Source: an uncultured bacterium (GTDB taxonomy: Bacteria > Verrucomicrobiota > Kiritimatiellia > RFP12 > UBA1067). From it: a stretch of 54,206 bases of DNA. Below are positions 41,893-53,353 of the stretch, piece after piece (positions within the stretch are counted from its first letter, which is position 1; each line of letters starts with the position of its first letter). The stretch covers positions 1-54,206 of the forward strand of contig CADCAK010000009.1 of assembly GCA_902799385.1 (NCBI GenBank), in the 5' to 3' direction. The notes beneath the pieces were generated by a model that saw only the letters and a program-made list of their open reading frames with translations, made no database searches and was not told the origin of the DNA. The translations under genes and the position numbers were made by a program.

Positions 41893-44800
41893 CTATCGTT
41901 TCTGGAACAGAGGAGCCGCGAGCTCGTACAGTTCCTGGTCTTTCTGAAGTCTTTCGAATATGCGTTTCTGGTCAAGACGGTAGCCGGCGATGAAGCTCTG
42001 CTGCGAGGCGGTCCTGCGGCCCGTGCGATGCTGTATCTTCGCAAGCTCGATCCACATGTCCGCGCTCGCGTTCGGCGCGGCCTTGAGGAACTTCTGCAGC
42101 ACCTTCTCGGCGTCAGCGTCGAGGTGGGCGGCAAGGAAGATCTGGGCAAGCACCTGGAGCTCCGACGGATTCGCCGCACTGTCGGCAATCGGGCGGACGA
42201 TCTGCGCAGCCTCTCCGACACGTCCGATCTGGAAGAGCGAGTTCGCGAGCGTCACGCGTTCGACCGGCGTAAGCGTCCCGGCTCGGCGCTTCGGCTCAAG
42301 CGCGTCGATCTGCGCGAGCAGCGAACGCAGGGAACCGACGTAGCCGCGCAGGTTCGCTGTGCGCCTGTTGTTCGGGTCGAGGTAGTCGGTGTAGTCCATC
42401 AACTCCAGGACGGTGTCCCAGCGGCGCGTCGGCACCAGTATCTCCTGCGCGTAGCGGAACGACGCTTCGGGCGAGGCGGGATAGAGCAGGCACGCCTCGC
42501 GATAGGCCTGAGCCGCGTCCGAGTGGCGGCCCTGCTTGGCGTAAAGCCCGGCGATCGCGGCGCGGAGCTTCGAGAACGACTTCTGCCCCGCGAAATCGCG
42601 GCGGAACATAGGGTCAGAAAGAAGCCGGCGAGTGTACCAATCCCAGAAGTCGCGGTCCTTCACGGCGGTCTTCGGGTCGTAGGGGGCCATGTCGGCGTTG
42701 AGCTTCATTATGAGGCCGTGTGGCGAGAGGTAGGGATACATCCACGGAATGACATATGACTCCTCAACGTAGAAGGCGTGGCGGAGACGGTCGTGGTCCC
42801 ACATCATCTTAGTCAGGATTCCGTTGATCTCCATGACGCCGAGCGCACCCGTGACCTGGACGCGGCCGTTCTCTATCTTGAGGTCGCCGTTGGCGGGCCT
42901 CACTCCGCGCTGCACCTCGTCGACATAGACGTTGAACGCCTCGGCGGAATCATCGTTCGAGGGAATCCATATCTCGTCGCCGTAGAGATCGCGCTCAACC
43001 GACATGTAGGTTCCGTCAGCGAGGGCATTCTGCGTGATGAGATAGACGTCGGGGCGGAAATCGGCCGAGTAGATCATGTACGTCGGGACGAAACGCCCCG
43101 GGTCGGTGCCGCCGAAGAAGATAGAGAACGGGTCCATCGACGGCGGCCAGTCGGGATCTGGGAGCGGCTCTTCGTCGGCGACTATCTGCTCCTTTATCGC
43201 CTTCGCGCCGTCAAGCTGGTACGCGCCGAACTGCCAGCCGAAGGTGTGGCCGTTCTGCTCGCTGCCGCCGAGCTTGAAGGCGACCTCGTTGACGCCGAGG
43301 CGGTAGTTGCCGCAGTAGTTGTCAACAAGCGGATAGGCGAAAGAGACGACGATCATGACGGCGGCCACGGCAAACGCAAGCGTCTTTGCGCGCGCGGCGA
43401 GCAGCTCGTCCCTCTTCACGAAGAGGGAAAGCCCGAACGCAGCCGCGAAGACGAGACCGTAGCCGATCCAGAGGGCTAGCATCGCGTGGGATGAGATGAA
43501 CTTCACCTTCTGGATGAAGCCGTCCTGCAGGTCGCCCTTCACGTTCGCGAGCCCGACAAGCAGGACGCTCATCAGGAGGAAGCAGACAAACGCGGGGACC
43601 ATCCACTGCCAGAACGCCTTGCGGTTCTCCTTCTTCACGATCCAGTGGCCCGCCGCGAACGGAACTATCGCAAACGGAATCAAAAGGTCGGTAAACTGGA
43701 CGCGCACGTCCTCGAAGTAGTTCGCGATCTGACCGAGGTTCGGCCAGCTGAAGCTGATCGCCTCGTACTGGGCGCGCTGGATCGCGTGCTTGAAGCCGTC
43801 CCACGTGCGCGGATAGCCCCAGTTCATCGGCGGGTTGCGAAGGTCGGATACTACCGGCATGTAGGCGTAGAAGCTCACCCCCAGCTGCGCGAAGAACGCC
43901 GCACCCGCGACGGAGCGTCCGTTCGGGAGCGTCGCCCACACGAGCGCGAGAAGGACGAAGTTCCACGCAATCGGCCAGCAGAACCACCACGAGCACGGGT
44001 GGGTGAGCCCGTTCATAGCACCGCTCTTCAGCAGCACGAACGCCGCGATGTGAAGCCCCGCGACGGGTATCGCGAACGCAAGCCCCTTCCTGGTAAACGA
44101 GCAGAGGACGAACAGCACGACAATGGGAACGCAGAACATCGCCATCGACTTGCCCCACGGATAGACCTTTCCGTGGTAGCCGAGGTTGCCCGCCGCAGGG
44201 ACATTCGCCGCAATTACGATGGCGACAAGCGCGCAGGCCGCGGCACCCACGAGATAGGGAAGCGACTTGCCCTCCCAGATGCGAAGATCGTCTCCTTCGA
44301 CGACTGCAGCCGCCACCGCGAGGACGACGCTCGCCGCGATGAAAGAGGCGACGAGCGCGTATGTGCGCGGCTCTATGAGCGGCGCGATTGCGGCAGAGAC
44401 CCCTTCCCACTTCGCGGGGCCCGCGAAGATCGTCGCGGCGAGAAACACGAGCGCCGCGCCAAAGCCGCCGAACGCGAGAACCGCAAGACGCGCCTTCTCG
44501 CCCTCGCCGCGCTTCTTGAGGACCGCGGCCGCGACAACTGCCGCGACGAGAAACACGAGCCCCGCGACGATGACTGTAGTCGACGGGCAGCCGCCGGTCT
44601 GCAGGACGGGCATGTGCTTGTTGATGACGTCGGACTGCATGAACTGGTCCGCCCGCTGGAGGCAGCCGATCTGCATTATCTGGTAGGTAAGCGCGACCGG
44701 CATCAAATAGATGAAAACATCGCGGAACATGCCGATATTCTTCATCGCGATGACGAGCGCGAGCGGCACGATGGCGAAAAGGAGAACCTGGTAGTTCGTA

Positions 44801-45399
44801 AGCCCCAGCCCGAACACGAACGCCGTGAACCAGAGGATGAAGTCGGAGGGCTTCCTCATCCAGCGATAGCTAAGGAGGAACACCCACATCAGGAAGAACG
44901 CGTTCAGAGAGTATATCTCGACGATTGTGGACTGGGACCACTCGACGGGCGAAAGCGCGAACGTCAGCGCGCCCGCAACACCGCCGCCGAAACAGAGCCA
45001 CGCATTGACTCCCTCGATGGGAGTGGGTTCGGGAACGCCCGAGCCCACGCCCGTCCCACCACCGAGAAAATCCCGCCCGGAACGGCATATCAGCATCGCC
45101 GTGAAGCCTGCCGCAAACGCGCCGGCCGTCGCGGAGAAGAGGGAGATGCACCACGCCGGCGTCGGGTGGCCCATGTAGGTGACCCAGAAAAACGCCTTGC
45201 AGAAGAGCCAGCTGCAGAACGTCCAGAAAGGATACCCAGGGGGATGCGGGACGCCGAGATGCGCACCGGCGGTGGCAAGCTCGCCAGAGTCCTCTACCCC
45301 CACAGATGGGCCAAGCGTGAAGAAATACACCGCAAACGTGACGAGCGTCGCCGTCCAGAACGCCGACCAGTCGATCTTGTCGAAAAATCTGTCTTTCAT
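41893..45399 (-). CDS. DUF2723 multi-spanning membrane protein with TPR-like C-terminus
   Basis: About 1168 residues. The N-terminal DUF2723 domain has the signature GVEDSGELATAGAHLGVPHPPGYPFWTF and about a dozen transmembrane helices to residue 700. A soluble part follows, with TPR-like helices at about residues 970-1150 (LFQIGRVGEAAQIVRPIAD). DUF2723 proteins are related to GT-C glycosyltransferases such as protein O-mannosyltransferase. The aspartate in EDSGE sits where GT-C enzymes have the catalytic acidic residue. The ATG at 45397-45399 is preferred; a GTG four codons upstream (45411) is also possible. Substrate unknown. Confidence 0.85.
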   Translation of the reverse strand: MKDRFFDKIDWSAFWTATLVTFAVYFFTLGPSVGVEDSGELATAGAHLGVPHPPGYPFWTFCSWLFCKAFFWVTYMGHPTPAWCISLFSATAGAFAAGFTAMLICRSGRDFLGGGTGVGSGVPEPTPIEGVNAWLCFGGGVAGALTFALSPVEWSQSTIVEIYSLNAFFLMWVFLLSYRWMRKPSDFILWFTAFVFGLGLTNYQVLLFAIVPLALVIAMKNIGMFRDVFIYLMPVALTYQIMQIGCLQRADQFMQSDVINKHMPVLQTGGCPSTTVIVAGLVFLVAAVVAAAVLKKRGEGEKARLAVLAFGGFGAALVFLAATIFAGPAKWEGVSAAIAPLIEPRTYALVASFIAASVVLAVAAAVVEGDDLRIWEGKSLPYLVGAAACALVAIVIAANVPAAGNLGYHGKVYPWGKSMAMFCVPIVVLFVLCSFTRKGLAFAIPVAGLHIAAFVLLKSGAMNGLTHPCSWWFCWPIAWNFVLLALVWATLPNGRSVAGAAFFAQLGVSFYAYMPVVSDLRNPPMNWGYPRTWDGFKHAIQRAQYEAISFSWPNLGQIANYFEDVRVQFTDLLIPFAIVPFAAGHWIVKKENRKAFWQWMVPAFVCFLLMSVLLVGLANVKGDLQDGFIQKVKFISSHAMLALWIGYGLVFAAAFGLSLFVKRDELLAARAKTLAFAVAAVMIVVSFAYPLVDNYCGNYRLGVNEVAFKLGGSEQNGHTFGWQFGAYQLDGAKAIKEQIVADEEPLPDPDWPPSMDPFSIFFGGTDPGRFVPTYMIYSADFRPDVYLITQNALADGTYMSVERDLYGDEIWIPSNDDSAEAFNVYVDEVQRGVRPANGDLKIENGRVQVTGALGVMEINGILTKMMWDHDRLRHAFYVEESYVIPWMYPYLSPHGLIMKLNADMAPYDPKTAVKDRDFWDWYTRRLLSDPMFRRDFAGQKSFSKLRAAIAGLYAKQGRHSDAAQAYREACLLYPASPEASFRYAQEILVPTRRWDTVLELMDYTDYLDPNNRRTANLRGYVGSLRSLLAQIDALEPKRRAGTLTPVERVTLANSLFQIGRVGEAAQIVRPIADSAANPSELQVLAQIFLAAHLDADAEKVLQKFLKAAPNASADMWIELAKIQHRTGRRTASQQSFIAGYRLDQKRIFERLQKDQELYELAAPLFQKR

Positions 45400-45425
45400 T
45401 TTGCTACTCACGAGTTTAAGCGTAT

Positions 45426-45434
45426 ATTATACCA
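45426..45434 (-). promoter_or_regulatory. extended -10 promoter of the DUF2723 gene
   Basis: TTTTTTGGTATAATAT on the minus strand, 26 bases before the ATG. Confidence 0.65.
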
Positions 45435-45467
45435 AAAAAGCCGGACGACGGAAGGCGCAATCGCATG

Positions 45468-46141
45468 TCATACGTCGATCCTGACTATCTTGCGTATGAC
45501 AAGCCAGCCCACGGCGATTAGCACGACCACGGCGACTATCGAGCCTACGCCCGCGAGACTGCAGAAAAAAGACAGCATCAGCCTTGGCTTGATGGCCGTC
45601 ATCACGATGCCGAGGAAAAGCGGCATCAGCGAAACGACGATGCCCTGCAGCCGCCCCTGGGCCGTCATAGACCTGACCTTACGCTCGATGCGCATGCGGC
45701 CGCGTATCGTATTGGATATCTTGTCGAATATCTCTGTCACGTTCCCGCCCGTCTTGCGGCTTATGAGGATCGCCGTCGTGACAAGCGTGAGGTCATCCGA
45801 CCCGACGCGCCCAGACATCGACTCAAGCGCATCCTCGAAGCTCATGCCAATCCTGAGCTGCTGCTGGAGGATGGCGAACTCCTCGCACATGGGCTTCTCG
45901 CCCTGCGCGACTACGGAATCAAACGCCTGGGATATGGAGAAACCGGCGCGGAGCGCGTTCGACATCGTTGCAAGCGCTTCGGGAAGCTGGGCGTTGAACT
46001 TGTCGCGGCGGCGCTGGTCGAGCCATCGCGCGAGGGGGCTTTCGCCGTTCTGCCAGCCCGCCTTGACCTTGACGCCGGCGCAGAAGTACCACGCAACTCC
46101 CGCGAAGCACGCACCAAAGAGGACGACTGCCACCCAAAGCG

Positions 46142-46145
<4 letters not shown>
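45468..46145 (-). CDS. tadB: Tad secretion/pilus inner-membrane protein TadB
   Basis: A 225-residue type II/IV secretion F-domain protein. It has transmembrane segments at about residues 4-22, 170-190 and 198-220. The conserved LPEALATMSNALRAGFSISQAFDSVV and TGGNVTEIFDKISNTIRGRMRIERKVRSMTAQGR identify TadB/GspF-like platform proteins. The start is the ATG overlapping the tadA stop (ATGA); a longer upstream frame lies inside tadA and is rejected. No tadC follows. Confidence 0.9.
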
Positions 46146-47833
<1,688 letters not shown>

Positions 47834-47836
47834 CTG

Positions 47837-48652
47837 CTACCGCCCTCCGAGCTTCTGCTGGCGCTTGAGGTTGAGCTCTTCCATCTCCTGGCGAATCTTG
47901 AGATAGTCCACCTGCGGGAGCTCCTTCTCAGAAGAAGTGTCGTTGCGGTTCCTGAGCGTCAGCACGAGCCGCCCCTTTATCTGCTCGGCGAACGCAAGCA
48001 TCTCGGCCTCGCGCGGAGTGACCTCAAGCGTGACGGTCGAGTAGCCAGAGCCGCCTGCCGCGCCGAACTCGCGCGACTGCGTCTTGGCCGTGTCCCTACC
48101 GGTGGCGAGGACGAGGACGTTCTGGAGTATCGTGCAGGTCACGGGATCGCCGCGCTTGATCTTGCCCTCGTCGTCGGGGAAGTTGAACGTGCCTATCACG
48201 TCGACGTGGTCGTTTGGCTTCACCATGCCGCTGACGGAGGCCGCGCCGTTCACGTTGATCGACATTGCGCGCATCTGGCGCTTCACGTCGGCGGAGAGCC
48301 CCTTGTCATGCGGGTTGCCGCCCTCGATGTCGCTCCAGAAAAGAACGTCAAGTTCCTTGTGCCCGATGACTGTCTTGCGCCCGATGACGATGTTGAGATC
48401 GTCTTTCGTCAGCGCCTGGCCGCGCATGCCAATCGCCGGAACGGTCTTCTTGCCAAGGTCAGCCGCAGAAAGCACGGCTCCAGACGGCACGTCGCGCGCA
48501 AACGCGAGGACCTCGATAGTGCCGTACTTCTTCTTCAGCAGCTCCTTCTCGGCGCGTATCTCGTTCTCCTTGACCGTGAGGTATGTGCGGGTCAAGAGCG
48601 CGGCGATCAGGCCGCAGACGAGCGATATGACAAGGACAAGCTGACGTTTCAT
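47837..48652 (-). CDS. cpaB: Flp pilus assembly protein CpaB/RcpC
   Basis: A 271-residue periplasmic protein with an N-terminal signal anchor (about residues 5-24). A SAF/AFP-like domain follows, with FARDVPSGAVLSAADLGKKTVP. MSINVNGAASVSGMVKPNDHVDVIGTF and STVTLEVTPREAEMLAFAEQ are RcpC/CpaB motifs. Its start shares one base with the fhs stop (TGATG), so it is probably read from the fhs promoter. Confidence 0.88.
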   Translation of the reverse strand: MKRQLVLVISLVCGLIAALLTRTYLTVKENEIRAEKELLKKKYGTIEVLAFARDVPSGAVLSAADLGKKTVPAIGMRGQALTKDDLNIVIGRKTVIGHKELDVLFWSDIEGGNPHDKGLSADVKRQMRAMSINVNGAASVSGMVKPNDHVDVIGTFNFPDDEGKIKRGDPVTCTILQNVLVLATGRDTAKTQSREFGAAGGSGYSTVTLEVTPREAEMLAFAEQIKGRLVLTLRNRNDTSSEKELPQVDYLKIRQEMEELNLKRQQKLGGR

Positions 48653-50415
48653 CAGAAGAGCCCCTTCACCTTCCCCGTTTCGACGTCAACGTCTATGCGA
48701 CGATAGGCGGGCGACGCCGAAGTCCCAGGCATGAGCTTGATCTCGCCCGCCACGGGAACGACGAGGCCCGCGCCCCTGTAGATGAGGACGTCCTTGACCG
48801 GCATGCGCCAGCCCTTCGGACGGCCGAGGAGCTTCGGGTCGTGCGAGAGCGAGTATTGGGTCTTCGCAATGCATATCGGAAGACGCGCCGTCTCGGGGTC
48901 GGCCTGGAATGCCGCGAGCTTTTCGAGAGCCAGCGGCTCGAAGTCGACGCCGTCGCCGCCGTAGACTTCCTTGACCTGCTTTTCGATACGGTCCTTAAGG
49001 GGCTCTTCGAGGTCGCAGAGATAGGCGAATTCATTGGGCCTCTCGCAAGCGGCGATGACCGCCTCGGCAAGCTCTATCGCGCCATCGCCGCCCTTGAGCC
49101 AGTGGTCGCTTACGGCAAACGTCGCGCCAGCGCCCTCGGCGACGCGCCTTACGAGGTCGCGCTCGGCCTGTGTGTCGGTGTAGAACGCATTGAGGCAGAC
49201 GACGGGCTGGATGCCCGCGCGGCGGATGATATCGATGTGCGCAAGCAGGTTGTCGCAGCCCTTCTCAAGAAGTTCGAGATTCTCGGTCGTGTACGCGGGG
49301 TCGAGCGGAAGGCCCGCCTTAACCGCAGGCGCGCCGCCGTGTGCCTTGAGCGCGCGGACGGTTGCGACGAGCACGACGGCATCGGGCTTGAGCCCCGAGC
49401 AACGGCACTTGATGTTCCAGAACTTCTCGAAGCCCATGTCGGAAGCGAACCCCGACTCCGTGACGACGTAGTCGCCAAGGGCGCAGGCGAGCCGATCCGC
49501 GACGACCGAGTTCTGCCCTATCGCGATGTTTGCGAAAGGCCCAGCGTGGACGAACATCGGCTGTCCCTCGATGGACTGCATAAGCGTCGGCTGGATTGCG
49601 TTCACGAGAAGCGCGCACATCGCGCCGTCAACCTCGAGGTCCTTCGTCGTGACAGGCGCGCCGGACTTCGAGTAGGCGACGATTATCTTCGAAAGGCGCT
49701 TCCTCAGGTCCGCGAGGTCCGCGCTCATCGCGAGGATCGCCATGACCTCGGATGCGACCGTGATGTAGAAGCCGCTCGCGCAGTTGAAGCCGTCGAGCTT
49801 CCCGCCGCGACCAATCTCGATGTTGCGAAGCCCCTGTGCGCAGAAGTCCATCGCCCAGCGGAACTGTATGCGCTCCGGGTCGATGTCGAGGCGCTTTAGC
49901 CCGCGCTCCGCAAGCCACGCGTCGTCATGGTTGCGCTCGTGCTGCATCCTAGAGTTGAGCGCGACCATCGCGAGGTTGTTGGCGTTCGTAATGGCGTCGA
50001 TGTCGCCGGTAAGCCCAAGCGAAAGCGCCGTAAGCGGCACGACCTGCGCAAGCCCGCCGCCTGCGGCGCTGCCCTTGATGTTGAAAGTCGGCCCGCCGGA
50101 CGGCTGGCGAACGCAGCCGACGACCTTCTTGCCGAGCTTGCCGAGGCCTTCGACGAGGCCGAGGGTCGTCGTCGTCTTGCCCTCGCCGAGGGCGGTCGGG
50201 GTGATTGCCGTGACGTCGATGTACTTGCCCTTGCGCCCCGCGCCTAAGCGCTTCAGGACCTTCGTGACGTCGACCTTGGCAAGGACCTTGCCGTAGGGCG
50301 TCCATTCGTCCTCCTGAAGCCCCAGCTCCTGTGCAAGCGCGGCGGCGGGTTTAAGATTCTCTTCGGCAGCTTCTGCGATCTGCCAGTCCTTCATCTTCGT
50401 AGGGTCGAGTTTCAT
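48652..50415 (-). CDS. fhs: formate--tetrahydrofolate ligase
   Basis: A 587-residue enzyme that activates formate to 10-formyl-THF with ATP. The P-loop TPTALGEGKTTTTLGLVEGL, RQPSGGPTFNIKGSAAGGG, LTGDIDAITNANNL and the C-terminal MPGTSASPAYRRIDVD are unmistakable. The start is the ATG at 50413-50415, where homology begins. The -10 box TATAAT ends only seven bases upstream, so the mRNA is probably leaderless. Confidence 0.96.
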   Translation of the reverse strand: MKLDPTKMKDWQIAEAAEENLKPAAALAQELGLQEDEWTPYGKVLAKVDVTKVLKRLGAGRKGKYIDVTAITPTALGEGKTTTTLGLVEGLGKLGKKVVGCVRQPSGGPTFNIKGSAAGGGLAQVVPLTALSLGLTGDIDAITNANNLAMVALNSRMQHERNHDDAWLAERGLKRLDIDPERIQFRWAMDFCAQGLRNIEIGRGGKLDGFNCASGFYITVASEVMAILAMSADLADLRKRLSKIIVAYSKSGAPVTTKDLEVDGAMCALLVNAIQPTLMQSIEGQPMFVHAGPFANIAIGQNSVVADRLACALGDYVVTESGFASDMGFEKFWNIKCRCSGLKPDAVVLVATVRALKAHGGAPAVKAGLPLDPAYTTENLELLEKGCDNLLAHIDIIRRAGIQPVVCLNAFYTDTQAERDLVRRVAEGAGATFAVSDHWLKGGDGAIELAEAVIAACERPNEFAYLCDLEEPLKDRIEKQVKEVYGGDGVDFEPLALEKLAAFQADPETARLPICIAKTQYSLSHDPKLLGRPKGWRMPVKDVLIYRGAGLVVPVAGEIKLMPGTSASPAYRRIDVDVETGKVKGLF

Positions 50416-50422
50416 GGTGGAA

Positions 50423-50431
50423 ATTATACCA
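50423..50431 (-). promoter_or_regulatory. extended -10 promoter of fhs
   Basis: TTTTTGGTATAATTT on the minus strand, seven bases between the -10 box and the ATG. Confidence 0.65.
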
Positions 50432-50495
50432 AAAACGAAGGCGCGGCAACAAGTGCACCTCTGTTCGGAATCCACAGCTTATTGAAAACGACGAT

Positions 50496-50525
50496 GCGGC
50501 GGGCGGGCCGAAGCCCGCCCGCCGC
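50496..50525 (-). terminator. UUCG-capped hairpin behind the HU-like operon
   Basis: A perfect 13-base stem (GCGGCGGGCGGGC with its complement) around a 4-base loop that reads TTCG on the minus strand, 22 bases after the stop at 50548. It is followed by a short T-run (CGTTTTC), consistent with an intrinsic terminator. Confidence 0.75.
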
Positions 50526-50547
50526 AGTGCATCGACACTAACATGCG

Positions 50548-51503
50548 TTAGTGGCTGCCGTACTCCACTTCGTACAGTGCGCTGCCGCCGGCGGTCGTCA
50601 CGCGAACGGCGCCGTCCTCGCAAGGCGGCTCGCCGAAGTTGAGCCGGGCCGTGAGCTTGCCGTCGGCGTAGGCCGCCTCGACCGCGTGCCACAACGCGCC
50701 CGTGTCGGTGAGCAGCTCGATCTGCCGCCGTCGCCGCGCGTCCCAGCGCTCGTGATCGTGGGCGCAGGCGGAAGCACCGCCGCCTTGACCGACACCTTGT
50801 GCAGAGCCTTGACGATCGGCGCCGTAGGGTCGAGGCCGTGCGAGACGAGACGCACGTAGTACGTCCCCTTCGGAACCGCCGAGGCGAGAACGCACGTGAT
50901 GCGCTGGCCGTCTTCGGTTGACACCACCGTGATGTCCGCGGCCTTGGTCGCGCCGTCCGCAGCGACAAGCGTCAGGGATTCGTCCTCGCCGTCCGGCACC
51001 GTGAGGTCGATGCCCACGATGCGGAACTCCTTGAGTCCGTCGATCAGGTGGTATTCCTCGGACGCGAGGTCCATGACCGAGGTGATCTTCACGGTGCCGT
51101 TCGCAGACTCCGCGCCGAGGTTCGTCGGCACGATGCCAGCCACGGCGTCGCGTATCTCCTGCGAGAGCGTCGCCCCCACGTAGAGCGAGTTGCGCGGCTC
51201 GCGGTATGTGTCGTCCTCGCTGTCGAACGACCCGCCTATCATCGGATAGACCGACACCGCGCCCATGTTGATGCGCACGACTTTGTCCGCGATTGTCCCG
51301 GCGGCGTACTCGTAGAAGGCGTTCAGGAAGTACTGCGCCGTGGCGCGGGTCATGTGCGTGCCCCTGTCGAGCATCCTCGTGAGGATGTTGTCGTAGGCGA
51401 GCGAACCGACGGGAACCGCGACCCCGAGATACGGGGCCTTCTCCGCCGTGGACGTGGCGTTGCGCACGAGGCGGTAGCCGACTGTCATTGTCCTGTTTTT
51501 CAT
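50548..51503 (-). pseudogene. HU-like/DUF4469 DNA-binding protein, frameshifted near the C-terminus
   Basis: The N-terminal HU-like domain (about residues 20-125: NILTRMLDRGTHMTRATAQYFLNAFYEYAAGTIADKVVRINMGAVSVYPMIGG) is followed by an Ig-like region to PTITSAGTRG. From about 50745 the reading shifts to another frame, with the expected end IELLTDTGALWHAVEAAYADGK ... SALYEVEYGSH and a stop at 50548. A one-base indel in the GGC-rich stretch (about 50718-50745) explains it; assembly error is possible. An AAGGAGAAG site precedes the ATG. Paralogous to the next gene upstream. Confidence 0.7.
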
Positions 51504-51521
51504 GGTGACTTCTCCTTTCCC

Positions 51522-52229
51522 TTACGCAGCCTTGACTATGACGTTCTTGACCTTGGCGGTCGCCGGCTTCAGCGACTCGCGCATCCCGTTGCGGCAGCTC
51601 ACGACGAGCGTGTAGACGCCGGGCTCCGGCGGCTCCGTGAAGCCGCAGTCGATCGTCTGGCTGTCGCTGCGCTCCACGGTGGCCGTGGCGACGATTTCGC
51701 CGGTCTTCGGATCGGCGAGCCACACGCCCTCGTCCGGGTTGTCGGGCGAGATGCCGAGCTTCTGCCCCTGGATCAGCACGCGGTGCGTCCCGGTGATCTC
51801 CGAGAGGCGCTTCGTCACTGCATCCATCACGGCGGCGACCGTGCAGGAGAGGCCAAGCGTGACGTTCTCGGGCCTGACCGCCGACATCGCGCTCCTGAGC
51901 GGGTCGAGCGTCCTCACCGTCGCGACGAGCTGGTGCCTCTCCGGGTCGAACGTGTCGTCCTCGCTAATGAACGCGCCGCGAATGGCGAATCCGGTCGAGA
52001 GCTGGCCGAGGTTGATGCGGTAGCCCGCGAACATCTGCGAGGCGATCTCCTCTGAGAGCGCGTCAAGGAAGTACTTCCAGAGCGAGACGTCCTGCTTGGT
52101 GCGCTCGGCGAGCCGTTCCGCCAGCTCGTCGCTGCTGATCGTGCCGTTCGTCTGTACGTGGGCGAAGTAAAGCGTCTTGTCCGTCAAGGCATCAGACACT
52201 TTCGTCAACGAAAACATGATGTTGTCCAT
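51522..52229 (-). CDS. HU-like DNA-binding protein with DUF4469/Ig-like C-terminus
   Basis: A 235-residue protein. The HU-like part (about residues 25-125) has ISSDELAERLAERTKQDVSLWKYFLDALSEEIASQMFAGYRINLGQLSTGFAIRGAF, including the helix-turn and beta-strand pattern of the HU-DNA_bdg family. The C-terminal domain (about 140-235) is beta-rich, with GTHRVLIQGQKLGISPDNPDEGVWL, as in DUF4469. GGAAAGGGGAACG precedes the ATG. It is the middle gene of a three-gene cluster. A DNA-binding role is inferred from the fold. Confidence 0.82.
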   Translation of the reverse strand: MDNIMFSLTKVSDALTDKTLYFAHVQTNGTISSDELAERLAERTKQDVSLWKYFLDALSEEIASQMFAGYRINLGQLSTGFAIRGAFISEDDTFDPERHQLVATVRTLDPLRSAMSAVRPENVTLGLSCTVAAVMDAVTKRLSEITGTHRVLIQGQKLGISPDNPDEGVWLADPKTGEIVATATVERSDSQTIDCGFTEPPEPGVYTLVVSCRNGMRESLKPATAKVKNVIVKAA

Positions 52230-52248
52230 TTTCGTTCCCCTTTCCTTT

Positions 52249-52530
52249 TTACTTGCCGATGTTCGGCTTTACCGTTACTGGATTTGACTGGACCGGGCCG
52301 TTGTCGTCGTCGCCCGCGTTGTCCGCGTTCTGCGCGGACTGCGTGATGACGGCAATGCCCGGTATTCCGAATGCGTACACGCCCATCGTCTGCGTTTTCG
52401 CAGACGGCGTGAGCGAGCTGCATCCGCTCGTGATGGCGACGAGCCCGCCGCCGACTGCGCCGATAAGCACGGGCTTCACGGCGTCCCAAAGCTGGCGAAC
52501 CAGCTTCTTCCATTTTACCTTCACTTTCAT
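52249..52530 (-). CDS. small lipoprotein-like membrane protein
   Basis: A 93-residue protein. A basic N-terminus (MKVKVKWKKLVRQLWDAVKP), a hydrophobic stretch (LIGAVGGGLVAIT) and a lipobox-like SGC near residue 37 suggest an anchored peptide. A second hydrophobic patch GVYAFGIPGIAVI follows. The tail is rich in N, D and P. It has a GGAAA-type ribosome binding site and leads the HU-like gene pair. Family not recognised. Confidence 0.65.
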   Translation of the reverse strand: MKVKVKWKKLVRQLWDAVKPVLIGAVGGGLVAITSGCSSLTPSAKTQTMGVYAFGIPGIAVITQSAQNADNAGDDDNGPVQSNPVTVKPNIGK

Positions 52531-52714
52531 TTTGTTTTCCTTTCGTTCCCATGCCGCGGCATCGAAGATGCGTAGGCGGGTTGATTTTGAGGAGAGGGGT
52601 TGTCGTCACGGGACCGTTCCGCAATCACCCGCATCTCCAATGTACAGAAGGAAGGTTTTTCCGAATCAGGGACACCGCATGGGCGCAGGAACACGGAAAG
52701 CTGAGACAAATTCA

Positions 52715-53158
52715 TTACGCCATGAACAGCTCAAGCAGCAGGGCGCGGTCGCGGAAGTATTTCTTCTTGGCCGCTGCCCAGCTCTTGTTGCCCTTTCCAT
52801 CCTTAGTGAGCTCCCAGATGCTTTCCGCCCGGTTGCCTGCGTTCTTCAGAATTGCCTTGAGAGTCGGCAGCGCTGACGGCGCCTTGCGGCGCACAAGGTC
52901 CAAAGCGCGACGTCTGCTCCTTGCGCAGCTGTTCCCATTCCCGAAGGACGCCGCATCGACTGCGGCGTATATCGCCTCGGCGCCCGCACCGTTGTCGGGA
53001 ACGTCGAAGCCAGAGTTCATCGACCCGTTCTCGCCTTGCGCCCAGAGGGCGTCGTAGTGAAGTGCGTTCGCACCGGTAGACGCCTTGGCCGTTGCGCGGT
53101 GCTTGCGCTCGCGGTCGCGTTCCTTCGCCAGGCACTTGCGGTATGTGTTGTCTGTCAT
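52715..53158 (-). CDS. hypothetical protein, 147 residues
   Basis: Not recognised. The start is set at the ATG giving MTDNTYRKCLAKERDRERKHR, because upstream codons look non-coding. It is basic and alanine-rich, with a helical C-terminus (LPTLKAILKNAGNRAESIWELTKDGKGNKSWAAAKKKYFRDRALLLELF) that could bind nucleic acid. The spacer of about 185 bases between it and the lipoprotein-like gene shows no gene. Confidence 0.5.
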   Translation of the reverse strand: MTDNTYRKCLAKERDRERKHRATAKASTGANALHYDALWAQGENGSMNSGFDVPDNGAGAEAIYAAVDAASFGNGNSCARSRRRALDLVRRKAPSALPTLKAILKNAGNRAESIWELTKDGKGNKSWAAAKKKYFRDRALLLELFMA

Positions 53159-53293
53159 TTCGCGCCGCTCTTGAGGCCTTCTTGTCCGCCATGGCACCAT
53201 GCGACGGCGGATACCTCTCCACGGCGCAAATATCATCTCATGTATCAGAGTAAAGACAAAATTCCGTCGGCCTACTCTGACGGAGAAAAGCAG

Positions 53294-53319
53294 AAAACCC
53301 CAGCTATCGCCAGGGTTTT
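53294..53319. terminator. hairpin behind the coiled-coil gene
   Basis: Stem AAAACCC/GGGTTTT around a 12-base loop, next to a second small hairpin (CCGTC/GACGG near 53263-53282). Located 35 bases after the stop at 53354; could work in both directions. Confidence 0.5.
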
Positions 53320-53353
53320 CGATATGAAAATAGAGTAGAGTTAATTGCCGCCG

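Noticed and set aside
52527..52715. 62-residue minus-strand frame between the lipoprotein-like gene and the 147-residue gene
   Set aside because: No ribosome binding site, no similarity and low-complexity composition; treated as intergenic.
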